A stretch of 64,000 nt of DNA from UMGS172 sp045546915 (GCA_045546915.1 JAZQDU010000012.1:23999-87998); one strand, 5' to 3'. Positions 34,399 through 44,006 are shown, counted from the stretch's first letter. The notes: a model not told the origin generated them from the sequence alone. Translations and numbers: made by a program.

Positions 34399-36372
34399 TT
34401 GGCAAAGGTCATAATGAAAAGCGTGACCGTTTTTGCACTTAGAAGTGAACGAAAAAAATTGATGGAATATCTGCAAAGGCAGGGTACTGTTGACATTTCT
34501 CGCATGGAAAACGAGCGGGCTGAAGAAGGATTTGTGAAAATTGAAACTACGCAATCGGCCAACAGTTTTGAGCGAAATGCTGCCACGGCTGAAAAAGCGG
34601 TTGAAATTGTTAATGAATACGTCCCTAAAAAAGGCGGACTTTTATCCTCTTTTTCGGGCAGAAGAATTGTAACTGATGATGAATTTTCAAAGGTTGCAAG
34701 CGAAAATGTTCAAATATTGCAAAAGTGTCATAATGTGGTTAAAGCATCGGCCGGAATGACCGAATGCGCTGCCGAAAAAGCGAGACTTTTAGCAAGAATT
34801 GAGTCGCTTATTCCATGGGAAAAATTAGATGTTTCACAGCAATTTTCGGGCACAAAAAGAACGGTTGGATTTGTGGGTTCGTTACCCAAAAGAAGAACCG
34901 AGCAAGAAATAGCTGAAATTATTGCTTCGGCCGATAGTGATTTAGAGTTTGTAGTTGAAACGGTTTCTGCAAACGATGAGCAGACGAATGTTTTTATTTT
35001 GTGTGTCAAATCGCAATCGGAAAAAATGTCTCAAGTTTTAAGAGGTTTGGGCTTTGTAAAACCACCGCAGGCAACAACTAAGGTGCCTAAGAAAAAAATT
35101 GCCGAGTTGAAAAAAAGGCTTGAACAAACCGAATGTAAACTTGAAGAATATAAAAAAGAAATTATTGAATTGGCTGTGTTTAGAGAAGACATGGAACTTG
35201 TTGCCGATTATTTTAAGGTTCGTGCCGATAAGTATCGCGCAATAGGAACACTTGACCACTCTAAAAACACATTTATCGTTAAAGGTTATATTGATGAGTG
35301 TAAAGCAGACCAATTAAAACAATATGTTGAGTCAAATTTTGCAGCTTCGGTAGAAATTGAAGAGCCTCGCTGTGAGGACGATGTTCCGGTTGCTATTAAA
35401 AACAACGATTTTACGGCACCGGCAGCGGGACTTACCGAACTTTATTCGTTACCCGGCAAAGAAGATATTGACCCAACGCCTGTAATGAGTTTCTTCTATT
35501 ACTTCTTCTTCGGAATGATGCTTTCTGATGCGGGATACGGTTTGTTGCTTGCCTTGGGTTCGTGGTTTTTGCTTAAAAAATTCCAACCCGAAAAGGATAT
35601 GGCAAGGTCGCTGAAACTCTTTATATACTGTGGTATATCCACTGTATTTTGGGGTATTATTTTCGGAAGTTTCTTTGGCGATGCAATATGGGTAATTTCC
35701 GAAACATTTTTTGGCGTAACATTACCGCCGTGGCCGATAAACCCAATGAATCAAGCAATAGAACTCTTTATAATAAGTGTTGCTATGGGATTTGTGGTTA
35801 TTATGACCGGACTTATAGTTAAACTGCTTAACACAGCAAGGAATCAATCGGTTGCCGACGCAATATTTGAAACAGGCAGCTGGATACTTATTCTAATAGG
35901 TATAGGTGTGTTGGCGGTTGGAATACTTGGTGGTATTGCAACGTTGACACCCATAGGTGGTGTTTTGGCAATATTGGGCGCTCTTGTGGTAATCGCAAAT
36001 GGTGTTCGTGCCAAGGGACCGGCAGGTATTATTTCAGGTATTGGCGGTCTGTATGATATAACGGGCTATATAAGTGATTTAATGTCGTTCTCGCGACTTA
36101 TGGCATTAGGACTTACAACTGCCGCAATGGGTCAGGTATTTAACATGCTTGGCGCAATGGGTGGAAGAAGTGTTGTTGGTGCTCTTATTATGTTTGTTAT
36201 ATTCACAGTAGGGCATCTTTTAAGTTTTGCTCTTAATGCTCTCGGTGCATACGTTCACACGCTTCGTTTGCAGTATGTAGAGTTGTTTGGAAAGTTTTAT
36301 GAGGGTGGCGGCAAACCTTTTAAGCCGTTTTCTCACAAAGGTAAATATACAAGATTTAAGGAGGATAAATAA
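34399..36372 (+). CDS. ntpI: V-type ATP synthase subunit I (a subunit)
   Basis: The 657-residue protein has an N-terminal cytoplasmic half with coiled coils (about residues 90-130 and 225-260) and a C-terminal half with seven or eight hydrophobic helices. The conserved core includes MMLSDAGYGLLLALG, FWGIIFGSFFGDAIW, YISDLMSFSRLMALGLT (with the essential arginine facing the c-ring) and HLLSFALNALGAYVHTLRLQYVEFF-like ending. It starts with TTG after a GGTG site. It forms the ion half-channels against subunit K. Confidence 0.95.
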   Translation: MAKVIMKSVTVFALRSERKKLMEYLQRQGTVDISRMENERAEEGFVKIETTQSANSFERNAATAEKAVEIVNEYVPKKGGLLSSFSGRRIVTDDEFSKVASENVQILQKCHNVVKASAGMTECAAEKARLLARIESLIPWEKLDVSQQFSGTKRTVGFVGSLPKRRTEQEIAEIIASADSDLEFVVETVSANDEQTNVFILCVKSQSEKMSQVLRGLGFVKPPQATTKVPKKKIAELKKRLEQTECKLEEYKKEIIELAVFREDMELVADYFKVRADKYRAIGTLDHSKNTFIVKGYIDECKADQLKQYVESNFAASVEIEEPRCEDDVPVAIKNNDFTAPAAGLTELYSLPGKEDIDPTPVMSFFYYFFFGMMLSDAGYGLLLALGSWFLLKKFQPEKDMARSLKLFIYCGISTVFWGIIFGSFFGDAIWVISETFFGVTLPPWPINPMNQAIELFIISVAMGFVVIMTGLIVKLLNTARNQSVADAIFETGSWILILIGIGVLAVGILGGIATLTPIGGVLAILGALVVIANGVRAKGPAGIISGIGGLYDITGYISDLMSFSRLMALGLTTAAMGQVFNMLGAMGGRSVVGALIMFVIFTVGHLLSFALNALGAYVHTLRLQYVELFGKFYEGGGKPFKPFSHKGKYTRFKEDK

Positions 36373-36374
36373 TT

Positions 36375-36857
36375 ATGACACAGGGTGTAGTTTTAGCACT
36401 TATAGGTGCAGCATTGGCAACTGCTTTGGCAGGTATTGGCTCGGCAAAGGGCGTAGGTAAAGCAACAGAGGTTGGTATGGGTGTTTTGTCAGAAAACCCC
36501 TCTATGTTTGGTAAACTTCTTGTTCTTGAACTTCTTCCCGGTACTCAGGGCCTTTACGGATTTATTATTACGTTTATGATTCTTATCAACATTGGTGTTC
36601 TCGGCGGAGATGCTGCAGCAGTTACTACTGCTCAAGGATGGCTTTATTTTGCCGCTTCGTTGCCTATTGGTATTGGCGGTCTTTTCTCCGGTATCGCTCA
36701 GGGTAATGCTGCTGCAACAGGTATAGCACTTTGTGCAAAAAGACCTTCAGAATTCTCCAAGGCAATGGTTTCGACCACACTTGTTGAAATTTATGCACTT
36801 CTTGCATTCATCGTATCGCTTCTTTCGGTTATTGCAATAGGCGGTATCGGTGTTTGA
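36375..36857 (+). CDS. ntpK: V-type ATP synthase subunit K (c-ring proteolipid), Na+-type ligands
   Basis: The 160-residue protein has four transmembrane helices, two fused hairpins as in NtpK. LPGTQGLYGF (residues 54-63) supplies L54, T57 and Q58, GIAQGNAAATG gives Q109, and TLVEIYALLAF gives the carboxylate E138. These line up with L61, T64, Q65, Q110 and E139, which coordinate Na+ in the Enterococcus hirae K-ring, including the 29-residue gap between Q and E. Only the second hairpin carries the glutamate. Sodium coupling is therefore likely. It starts 2 bases after subunit I. Confidence 0.95.
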   Translation: MTQGVVLALIGAALATALAGIGSAKGVGKATEVGMGVLSENPSMFGKLLVLELLPGTQGLYGFIITFMILINIGVLGGDAAAVTTAQGWLYFAASLPIGIGGLFSGIAQGNAAATGIALCAKRPSEFSKAMVSTTLVEIYALLAFIVSLLSVIAIGGIGV

Positions 36858-36884
36858 TAACTTGTTGTAAAGGATTGAATGTAA

Positions 36885-37460
36885 ATGACCGCAAGTGAAA
36901 AAATTGCACAGCGCATTTTAAATGATGCTGAAATTGAGTCGAAAGAGATTATCGCTTTGGCAAAAAAAGAAGCTGAAAATATAATTTCAGAAGGCAAACA
37001 AAAGGCTGAAGAGTTATTAACAGAACTTAAAAGTGATGCTCAAAAGAAAGCTGACGCAGTTGACGAGTCGGCTGCATCTTATGCAAAACTTTCGGTTAGA
37101 AACGCTGTGTTGCTCAAAAAAAGAGAGGAGATTGAAAAAACTCTCCTTGCTTTAGAGCAGTATTTGGTTTCGTTGCCTTTGGATGAGTATTTTGATGTAC
37201 TCTCAAGCCTTGCAAAACGTTATGCAAACGGTGAAAAAGGTGTAATGGTTTTAAACAGTAATGATTTAAAACGCAAATCGGCCGATTTTGTTGTGGCAAT
37301 GGCTGAGCTTAACATCACTATATCGAACGAAGCTGACGACTCGATAGTTGGTGGATTTATTTTGAAATATAATGATATCGAGCAAAATGCTGATTTTAAA
37401 GCACTTATTGCAGAGAAAAAAGAGGAATTGACCGATATTGTTAACAAAGAACTGTTTTAA
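36885..37460 (+). CDS. ntpE: V-type ATP synthase subunit E
   Basis: The 191-residue protein has a long N-terminal helix rich in Ala, Glu and Lys (IAQRILNDAEIESKEIIALAK) and a small C-terminal globular domain with DDSIVGGFILKYNDIEQNADF. This matches subunit E of the peripheral stalk. AAAGGATTGAATGTAA precedes the ATG. Its divergence from better known E subunits is normal for the family. It connects the A3B3 head to subunit I together with the G/H coiled coil. Confidence 0.9.
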   Translation: MTASEKIAQRILNDAEIESKEIIALAKKEAENIISEGKQKAEELLTELKSDAQKKADAVDESAASYAKLSVRNAVLLKKREEIEKTLLALEQYLVSLPLDEYFDVLSSLAKRYANGEKGVMVLNSNDLKRKSADFVVAMAELNITISNEADDSIVGGFILKYNDIEQNADFKALIAEKKEELTDIVNKELF

Positions 37461-37476
37461 AAGGTAGGTGACTTTA

Positions 37477-38427
37477 ATGCTTATGTCCTGGGGCTTTTCG
37501 GTTGGAAATGTTCGCGCAAGGGAAGGCTCTCTTTTAAAAAGGCAGGATTTGTTGGAGTTGGCTGCTTTTAGTAACGAAAAACAACTTGTTCAAGCGTTGC
37601 TTGATAAAGGATTTGGTAAAACTGCTACCGAAATTGAACAAATGGTTAAATCGGAAACAGATGATTTGTGGGAATATGTAAAAACTACTGCTGCCAAATT
37701 TTCGGTTTTCGCCCCATTTTTGCTTGACAACGACTATCACAACATAAAGGTCGTTATAAAGGGAGTTTTGTCCGGAAAAGAATATAAGCATCTTTTATTG
37801 TCTCCTTCGGTTATTGATGTGGAAGTTCTTCAAACAGCTATAAAGGAAAAGAAATTTTCGTTGTTGCCTGAGTTTTGCGCTCAAGATGTAAGCGATGGCT
37901 ATTCGTTGCTTGCTGCAACTTCAGATGCTCAACTTGTAGATGGAATATTAGACAAAAGTCGCATGAAAGCATCGTTGAATTTGGTAGAAAATGCGTCAGG
38001 TGTGCTTCGTGAATATATTGAAACCAAGGTGCTTTTTGAAAACATTAAGGTTGCCTTAAGAGGCGCAAAGGCGCAAAAGGATGCTGATTTTTATAACAAA
38101 ACGCTTTATTTTCCGGGGAACGAAACAGCGCTTAAAAATGCTGCTTTAGAAGGTGTGCAAGCGGTAGAGGAGTGGCTTTTGTCATTTGAAAAACCTGCCG
38201 CAGAAAGTCTTAAAAAATCATCGTCTGAGTTTGAAAAATATGTTGATAACCGACTTATGGCTATAATTAAAAAAGCAAAATATATAAGTCACGGGCCCGA
38301 TGTTATTATAGCGTATGTATTTGCTAAATTAGCTGAAATAAGGGCGGTTTTGATGATTGCTTCGGGTATTCGTACCGAAGCGGGAGAAACTGCAATAAGA
38401 GAAAGACTGAGGGAACTTTATGATTAG
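37477..38427 (+). CDS. ntpC: V-type ATP synthase subunit C (d-type)
   Basis: The 316-residue, largely helical protein is the funnel-like subunit that joins the central shaft to the K-ring. It begins SWGFSVGNVRAREGSLLKRQD and contains FLLDNDYHNIKVVIKG and YISHGPDVIIAYVFAKLAEIRAV, typical of the family. A GTG at 37468 is in frame, but the ATG at 37477 follows AGGTAGGTG with good spacing. It overlaps subunit F by 8 bases. Confidence 0.93.
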   Translation: MLMSWGFSVGNVRAREGSLLKRQDLLELAAFSNEKQLVQALLDKGFGKTATEIEQMVKSETDDLWEYVKTTAAKFSVFAPFLLDNDYHNIKVVIKGVLSGKEYKHLLLSPSVIDVEVLQTAIKEKKFSLLPEFCAQDVSDGYSLLAATSDAQLVDGILDKSRMKASLNLVENASGVLREYIETKVLFENIKVALRGAKAQKDADFYNKTLYFPGNETALKNAALEGVQAVEEWLLSFEKPAAESLKKSSSEFEKYVDNRLMAIIKKAKYISHGPDVIIAYVFAKLAEIRAVLMIASGIRTEAGETAIRERLRELYD

Positions 38428-38740
38428 AATTGCCGTTTTGGGAGATATTGACAGCATAAAGGGATTTTCAGCAGTTGGGCTCGATATTTTCCCGTGTACA
38501 GATTACGATTCGGCGCATGAATCGTTTAAAAAGATAACCGACGGCGGTGTATATGGCGTTGTTTATGTTACCGAAGAATATGCCGAGTTATTGAAAAAAG
38601 ATATTGCAAAGTTTGACGAGGTCATGAGCCCCGCCATTATCCCCATTCCGGGCATAAAAGGGAATACCGGTTACGGTATAAAAAGGCTCAGCGAATCGGT
38701 GGAAAAAGCCGTCGGTTCGGACATTATCTTTAATGATTGA
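38420..38740 (+). CDS. ntpG: V-type ATP synthase subunit F
   Basis: The 106-residue protein has a Rossmann-like fold: MIRIAVLGDIDSIKGFSAVG, VVYVTEEYAELL and AIIPIPGIKGNTGYGI, ending in a helix. The length and the IPG motif are typical of subunit F, which binds subunit D in the central shaft and regulates rotation. It starts inside the end of subunit C and is followed after 20 bases by subunit A. Confidence 0.93.
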   Translation: MIRIAVLGDIDSIKGFSAVGLDIFPCTDYDSAHESFKKITDGGVYGVVYVTEEYAELLKKDIAKFDEVMSPAIIPIPGIKGNTGYGIKRLSESVEKAVGSDIIFND

Positions 38741-38760
38741 GATGGAGTTGACTAAATAAA

Positions 38761-40527
38761 ATGGCTAACGGAACAATAGTTAAGGTTGCCGGTCCTCTTG
38801 TTATCGCAGAGGGCATGCGTGACGCAAATATGTTTGACGTTGTGCGTGTAAGTGATTCAAAACTTATCGGTGAAATAATTGAAATGCACGGTGACCGTGC
38901 CTCAATTCAGGTTTATGAAGAAACTTCGGGATTAGGCCCCGGTGAAGAGGTTGTAAGTACGGGCATGCCGTTGTCGGTTGAATTGGGCCCCGGTCTTATA
39001 GGCTCGATTTTTGATGGTATACAGCGTCCTCTTGCAAAAATTATGGAGGTCAGCGGTACTAACCTTAATCGTGGCGTTGAAGTGCCTAAACTCGACCGTG
39101 ATAAAAAGTGGCATTTTAATCCTGCCGTAGCGGTGGGTGACGCCGTTAAATTCGGCGATACTTTGGGAACGGTTAACGAAACTGCTGTTGTACTTCATAA
39201 GGTTATGGCACCTAAAGGTGCAGACGGTGTTGTTGTAAGTATTTCAGAGGGAGATTACACTGTCGAACAAACAGTTGCAACCGTTAAAACCGAAAGCGGT
39301 GAGTTGGTTGAAGTAACGTTGATGCAACATTGGCCTGTTCGTGTAGGCCGTCCATATAAGAAAAAGTTATCACCGGATATTCCGCTTGTTACGGGTCAGC
39401 GTGTTGTCGACACTATGTTCCCAATTGCTAAAGGCGGTGTTGCCGCTGTTCCCGGTCCTTTCGGCTCGGGTAAAACGGTTGTTCAGCATCAGTTGGCAAA
39501 GTGGGCGGCCGCTGATATTATCGTTTACATCGGTTGCGGTGAACGCGGTAATGAAATGACCGATGTACTAAATGAATTCCCTGAACTTAAAGACCCAAGA
39601 ACAGGCAGTTCACTTATGGAAAGAACTGTGCTTATAGCCAACACTTCCGATATGCCTGTTGCGGCTCGTGAGGCTTCGATTTATACCGGTATTACCATTG
39701 CTGAGTATTTCAGAGATATGGGTTATACCGTAGCACTTATGGCTGACTCGACTTCTCGTTGGGCAGAGGCTCTTCGTGAAATGTCGGGTCGACTTGAAGA
39801 AATGCCGGGTGAAGAAGGTTATCCCGCATATCTCGGTAGCCGTCTTGCTCAGTTCTATGAAAGAGCAGGTCGTGTTATTGTTAATGGCACGGAAGATACT
39901 GAAGGCGCATTGTCGGTTATTGGTGCGGTATCGCCTCCCGGTGGTGACATTTCCGAACCTGTTTCTCAGGCAACCTTGCGTATTGTCAAGGTCTTCTGGG
40001 GACTTGATTCCGCACTTGCTTATAAACGTCATTTCCCCGCAATTAACTGGCTTACCAGTTATTCACTTTATAGTGATATGCTGTCGGGTTGGTTTGACAG
40101 CAACGTAAAGCCCGATTGGATGGAACTTCGTAATCGTATGATGGTGCTCCTTCAGGAGGAAGCAGAACTTGAAGAAATCGTAAAACTTGTTGGTATGGAT
40201 GCTTTGTCGGCATCCGACCGATTAAAACTTGAGGCTGCAAGGTCGATTCGTGAAGACTATTTGCATCAAAACGCTTTCCACGATGTTGACACCTACACCT
40301 CGCTTGATAAACAGTATGCCATGATGACGGCTATTTTAAGTTTTTATGATAAATCTGAAAATGCTCTTAATAATGGCGGAGATATTAGCAAAATAGTTGC
40401 TATGCCCGTAAGGGAAAAAATAGGTAGACTTAAATACGTAGCCGAAGACAAGGTTGCAGAAGAACTTGCTGACATTGAGGCAAGACTTGATGCTGAACTT
40501 GCTCAGGCTAAAAAAGACGAAGATTAA
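38761..40527 (+). CDS. ntpA: V-type ATP synthase subunit A (catalytic)
   Basis: The 588-residue catalytic subunit has the P-loop GPFGSGKTVVQHQ (about residues 234-246), VYIGCGERGNEMTDVLNEFP, the Walker B region TVALMADSTSRWAEALREMSGRL-like segment with the conserved SRWAEALRE, and the bulge domain with NRGVEVPKLDRDKKW that distinguishes A from F-type beta. Length is normal. It hydrolyses or makes ATP at the A/B interface. AGATGGAGTTGACT precedes the ATG. Confidence 0.98.
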   Translation: MANGTIVKVAGPLVIAEGMRDANMFDVVRVSDSKLIGEIIEMHGDRASIQVYEETSGLGPGEEVVSTGMPLSVELGPGLIGSIFDGIQRPLAKIMEVSGTNLNRGVEVPKLDRDKKWHFNPAVAVGDAVKFGDTLGTVNETAVVLHKVMAPKGADGVVVSISEGDYTVEQTVATVKTESGELVEVTLMQHWPVRVGRPYKKKLSPDIPLVTGQRVVDTMFPIAKGGVAAVPGPFGSGKTVVQHQLAKWAAADIIVYIGCGERGNEMTDVLNEFPELKDPRTGSSLMERTVLIANTSDMPVAAREASIYTGITIAEYFRDMGYTVALMADSTSRWAEALREMSGRLEEMPGEEGYPAYLGSRLAQFYERAGRVIVNGTEDTEGALSVIGAVSPPGGDISEPVSQATLRIVKVFWGLDSALAYKRHFPAINWLTSYSLYSDMLSGWFDSNVKPDWMELRNRMMVLLQEEAELEEIVKLVGMDALSASDRLKLEAARSIREDYLHQNAFHDVDTYTSLDKQYAMMTAILSFYDKSENALNNGGDISKIVAMPVREKIGRLKYVAEDKVAEELADIEARLDAELAQAKKDED

Positions 40528-40539
40528 GGAGGGATACCG

Positions 40540-41910
40540 ATGCCTAAGGAATATAGAACTATCCGTGAGGTCGCGGGACCTCTTATGCTTGTAAGTGACG
40601 TCGAAAACGTTAAGTATGACGAACTTGGTGAAATAGAGTTACCCAACGGTGAAAAACGCCGTTGCAAAGTGCTTGAGGTTAATGGCAATAACGCTCTTGT
40701 TCAACTTTTTGAGTCGGCTGCCGGTATTAATCTTGCAGGTTCAAAAGTTAGGTTTTTAGGGCGTAGTATGGAATTTGCCGTATCGCCCGATATGTTATCA
40801 CGCGTATTTGACGGTCTTGGTAATCCTGCCGACGGTGGCCCCGAACTTATCCCGGAAAAACGCCTTGATATTAACGGTACGCCTATGAATCCGGCTGCCA
40901 GAAACTATCCTCAGGAGTTTATTCAGACCGGTGTTTCAGCCATTGACGGACTTAATACTTTGGTTAGAGGTCAAAAATTGCCGATTTTCTCGGCTTCAGG
41001 TTTGCCACATGCTCAACTTGCCGCACAGATTGCACGTCAAGCCGCCGTTCGCGGCGATAACGAGCAGTTTGCCGTTGTTTTTGCGGCTATGGGTATCACT
41101 TTTGAAGAGTCGGATTATTTCGTTCAGTCCTTCCGTGAAACGGGTGCTATTGACCGTACTGTTATGTTTGTAAACCTTGCAAACGACCCCGCTATTGAGC
41201 GTATTGCAACGCCGCGTATGGCACTTACTGCTGCTGAATATTTGGCATTTGACCTCGGTATGCAAGTGCTTGTTATCATGACCGACATTACCAACTATGC
41301 CGATGCTTTGCGTGAGGTTTCGGCTGCTCGTAAAGAGGTTCCGGGCAGACGTGGTTACCCCGGTTATATGTATACCGACCTTGCAACCATGTACGAACGT
41401 GCAGGACGTCTCAAAGGCAAAGAGGGTTCAATTACGCTTATTCCTATTCTTACCATGCCTGAAGACGATAAAACTCACCCTATCCCTGACCTTACCGGTT
41501 ATATTACAGAAGGACAGATTATTTTAAGTCGTGAACTTTACCGTAAGGGTGTGACCCCTCCCGTTGATGTTTTGCCGTCACTCTCACGTCTTAAAGACAA
41601 GGGTATTGGAAAAGGCAGAACCCGTGAGGACCATGCCAGCACAATGAACCAGTTGTTTGCAGCGTATGCAAGAGGTAAAGACGCTAAAGAACTCATGGTT
41701 ATTTTGGGTGAGGCGGCTCTGACCGATATAGACAAACTTTATGCCGAGTTTGCTGAAAAGTTTGAAAAAGAGTATGTTTCTCAAGGTTATACGGCTAACC
41801 GTACCATTGAAGAAACGCTTGACATTGGTTGGCAATTATTATCTATTTTGCCCAGAAGCGAGCTTAAACGTATTGATGATGATATGCTCGACCGCTATTA
41901 CAAAGGTTAG
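40540..41910 (+). CDS. ntpB: V-type ATP synthase subunit B (regulatory)
   Basis: The 456-residue subunit B is non-catalytic: the P-loop position reads FSASGLPHAQLAAQIARQ, without GKT, as expected. Other signatures are FEESDYFVQSFRETGAIDRT, MTDITNYADALREVSAARKEVPGRRGYPGYMYTDL-type core and GYITEGQIILSRELYRKG. It alternates with A in the hexameric head. AAGGAGGGATACCG precedes the ATG, a strong ribosome site. Confidence 0.98.
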   Translation: MPKEYRTIREVAGPLMLVSDVENVKYDELGEIELPNGEKRRCKVLEVNGNNALVQLFESAAGINLAGSKVRFLGRSMEFAVSPDMLSRVFDGLGNPADGGPELIPEKRLDINGTPMNPAARNYPQEFIQTGVSAIDGLNTLVRGQKLPIFSASGLPHAQLAAQIARQAAVRGDNEQFAVVFAAMGITFEESDYFVQSFRETGAIDRTVMFVNLANDPAIERIATPRMALTAAEYLAFDLGMQVLVIMTDITNYADALREVSAARKEVPGRRGYPGYMYTDLATMYERAGRLKGKEGSITLIPILTMPEDDKTHPIPDLTGYITEGQIILSRELYRKGVTPPVDVLPSLSRLKDKGIGKGRTREDHASTMNQLFAAYARGKDAKELMVILGEAALTDIDKLYAEFAEKFEKEYVSQGYTANRTIEETLDIGWQLLSILPRSELKRIDDDMLDRYYKG

Positions 41911-41919
41911 GTGAAATAA

Positions 41920-42579
41920 ATGGCGGTAATGAATGTCAACCCGACCCGAATGGAACTGTCGAGGCTTAAAAAGCAACTCAAAACAGCCGTTCGCGGTCAC
42001 AGACTGCTAAAAGATAAACGCGATGAACTCATGAGGCAGTTTTTGGAACTTATCAAGGAAAATAAGGTGCTAAGACGAGAGGTTGAGGCCGAAATAAAGG
42101 CGGCAAACAGCCACTTTGTACTTGCAGGTTCGGTTATGAGCAGCGAGGCTTTGGATGCGGCTTTGCTTTATCCTAAGCAGGAGGCTTATCTTGAGATAGG
42201 TTCGAGAAACATTATGAGTGTCGATATACCTGTTTATACGGTCAAGACCAGAACAGATGATATGAGTGACGTTTATGCTTACGGTTTTGCGTCGACTTCT
42301 TTTGAACTTGATGATGCAGTAGCCGATGTAAGTGCTTTGTTGCCAAAACTTCTGAAACTTGCCGAGGTCGAAAAATCGACTCAGCGTATGGCGGTTGAAA
42401 TTGAAAAAACAAGACGAAGGGTAAATGCATTGGAACATGTTTTGATTCCGCGTTACACCGATACCATCAAGTTTATAACCATGAAACTTGAAGAAAGCGA
42501 CCGCAGTAGTCGAACAAGACTTATGAAGGTTAAGGATATGATGTTGGCCGAGGCAAGAAAGCAGGCTAATGCACAATAA
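41920..42579 (+). CDS. ntpD: V-type ATP synthase subunit D (central shaft)
   Basis: The 219-residue, mainly helical protein has NVNPTRMELSRLKKQLKTA at the N-terminus and ALEHVLIPRYTDTIKFITMKLEE near the C-terminus, the conserved antiparallel coiled-coil ends of the rotor shaft. It starts 10 bases after subunit B. A strong terminator follows, so this is the last gene of the operon. No extra subunit (such as J) is present. Confidence 0.96.
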   Translation: MAVMNVNPTRMELSRLKKQLKTAVRGHRLLKDKRDELMRQFLELIKENKVLRREVEAEIKAANSHFVLAGSVMSSEALDAALLYPKQEAYLEIGSRNIMSVDIPVYTVKTRTDDMSDVYAYGFASTSFELDDAVADVSALLPKLLKLAEVEKSTQRMAVEIEKTRRRVNALEHVLIPRYTDTIKFITMKLEESDRSSRTRLMKVKDMMLAEARKQANAQ

Positions 42580-42582
42580 TTT

Positions 42583-42620
42583 AACGGGCAGTTTACTTAG
42601 TGTAAATTGTCCGTTTTTTT
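42583..42620 (+). terminator. Terminator of the V-ATPase operon
   Basis: AACGGGCAGTTTAC, loop TTAGT, GTAAATTGTCCGTT, then seven T. Two G-T pairs. Confidence 0.9.
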
Positions 42621-42642
42621 ATGGTTATTAGTGTTATTGTAA

Positions 42643-42671
42643 TTGACTTTATACTGTAAATAATGTAAAAT
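42643..42671 (+). promoter_or_regulatory. Sigma-A promoter of the pyrH cluster
   Basis: TTGACT (42643-42648), 17-base spacer, TAAAAT (42666-42671), 61 bases before pyrH. Confidence 0.75.
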
Positions 42672-42731
42672 AATATAAATAAATTATCTGTGGCGGTCTG
42701 TACTGTTACAGATGAGTTTGGAGGAATTAAA

Positions 42732-43436
42732 ATGGAACCTGCATTTAAGCGAATTTTGCTGAAACTTTCAGGCGAGGTGCTTGCCGGAGAGCAAAAAACG
42801 GGTATTGATTTTGATATGGTTGAAACCGTATGTGAACGCATCAAAAAATGCGTCGAGATGGGAGTAGAGGTAGGTATTGTTATAGGTGGCGGTAACTTCT
42901 GGCGCGGAAGGTCAAGCGGAAGTATGGACCGTACAAAAGCAGATAGTATGGGTATGTTGGCAACGGTGATTAACTGCTTGGCACTTAGCGATACTCTTGA
43001 ACAGATGGGTGTTAAATCTACCGTTATGACAGCAATTGACATGGTGAAAATTGCCGAACCGTTTACTGCAAGAGGTGCGAGGGAGCGTCTTTCAAACAAA
43101 GAGGTTGTAATTTTTGGTGGAGGTACGGGAAGTCCGTTTTTCTCGACTGATACAGGTGCCGCTTTAAGGGCTGCCGAAATTAAAGCAGATGTTATTTTTA
43201 AAGCAACCAACGTTGACGGTGTTTATGACAGTGACCCAAGAAAGAATCCTAACGCTAAAAAATATGACACACTCACTCATTCAGAAGTGTTGGCAAAAGA
43301 ACTTAATGTTATGGATGCTTCGGCGGCTTCGCTTTGCCGTGACCAAGGAATAGGCATTCTTGTTTTTAATCTTAATGACCCCGATAATATCGTTCGTGCA
43401 GTTTCGGGCGAAAAAATCGGAACTTTAGTGAAGTAA
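42732..43436 (+). CDS. pyrH: UMP kinase
   Basis: The 234-residue bacterial UMP kinase has FKRILLKLSGEVLAG, VIGGGNFWRGR, MDRTKADSMGMLATVINCLAL and KATNVDGVYDSDPRKNP. It phosphorylates UMP with ATP. An upstream in-frame start at 42690 has no ribosome site, whereas the ATG at 42732 follows TGGAGGAATTAA. It heads a cluster that in most Firmicutes begins with rpsB and tsf; these are absent here and the V-ATPase operon lies upstream instead. Confidence 0.97.
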   Translation: MEPAFKRILLKLSGEVLAGEQKTGIDFDMVETVCERIKKCVEMGVEVGIVIGGGNFWRGRSSGSMDRTKADSMGMLATVINCLALSDTLEQMGVKSTVMTAIDMVKIAEPFTARGARERLSNKEVVIFGGGTGSPFFSTDTGAALRAAEIKADVIFKATNVDGVYDSDPRKNPNAKKYDTLTHSEVLAKELNVMDASAASLCRDQGIGILVFNLNDPDNIVRAVSGEKIGTLVK

Positions 43437-43451
43437 TTGGAGGAAAATATT

Positions 43452-44006
43452 ATGAAAACAGTTATTAAAACAACCGAAGAAAAAATGGACAAAACTCTTG
43501 ATGCATTAGCACGTGAGTTTGCTTCTATCAGAGCAGGTCGCGCAAATCCATCAGTACTTGATAAGGTTTCGGTTGACTATTACGGTTGCCCTACACCTGT
43601 TAATCAACTCGCAGCAGTTTCGGTTGCCGAGGCAAGAGTGCTTCAAATTCAACCTTATGACGGTTCGGTGTTAAAGTCTATTGAAAAAGCAATTCAGGTG
43701 TCGGATATCGGCATTAATCCCCAGAACGACGGACGTGTTTTAAGGCTTACTTTCCCTCCGCTTACCGAGGAACGTCGTAGGGAACTCGTTAAGGACATAA
43801 AGAGGATTGCTGAGGACAGTAAGGTTGCAATTCGTTCGATTCGCCGTGATGCCATCGAAAAACTCAAAAAGATGGAAAAAGCAGGCGAAATCACCGAAGA
43901 CGACCAGCAGAATGGTGAGAAGAAAATTCAGAATGTTACCGATAAATTCTGCAAGGAAATCGATGACGCAACCGCAGTAAAAGAAAAAGAAATCATGGAG
44001 ATTTAA
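43452..44006 (+). CDS. frr: Ribosome recycling factor
   Basis: The 184-residue protein starts MKTVIKTTEEKMDKTLDALA and includes FASIRAGRANPSVLDKV, PYDGSVLKSIEKAI and FPPLTEERRRELVKDIKR, all RRF hallmarks. With EF-G it splits post-termination ribosomes. The ATG at 43452 follows TTGGAGGAAAATATT; an in-frame start at 43437 touching the pyrH stop is less likely. Confidence 0.97.
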   Translation: MKTVIKTTEEKMDKTLDALAREFASIRAGRANPSVLDKVSVDYYGCPTPVNQLAAVSVAEARVLQIQPYDGSVLKSIEKAIQVSDIGINPQNDGRVLRLTFPPLTEERRRELVKDIKRIAEDSKVAIRSIRRDAIEKLKKMEKAGEITEDDQQNGEKKIQNVTDKFCKEIDDATAVKEKEIMEI

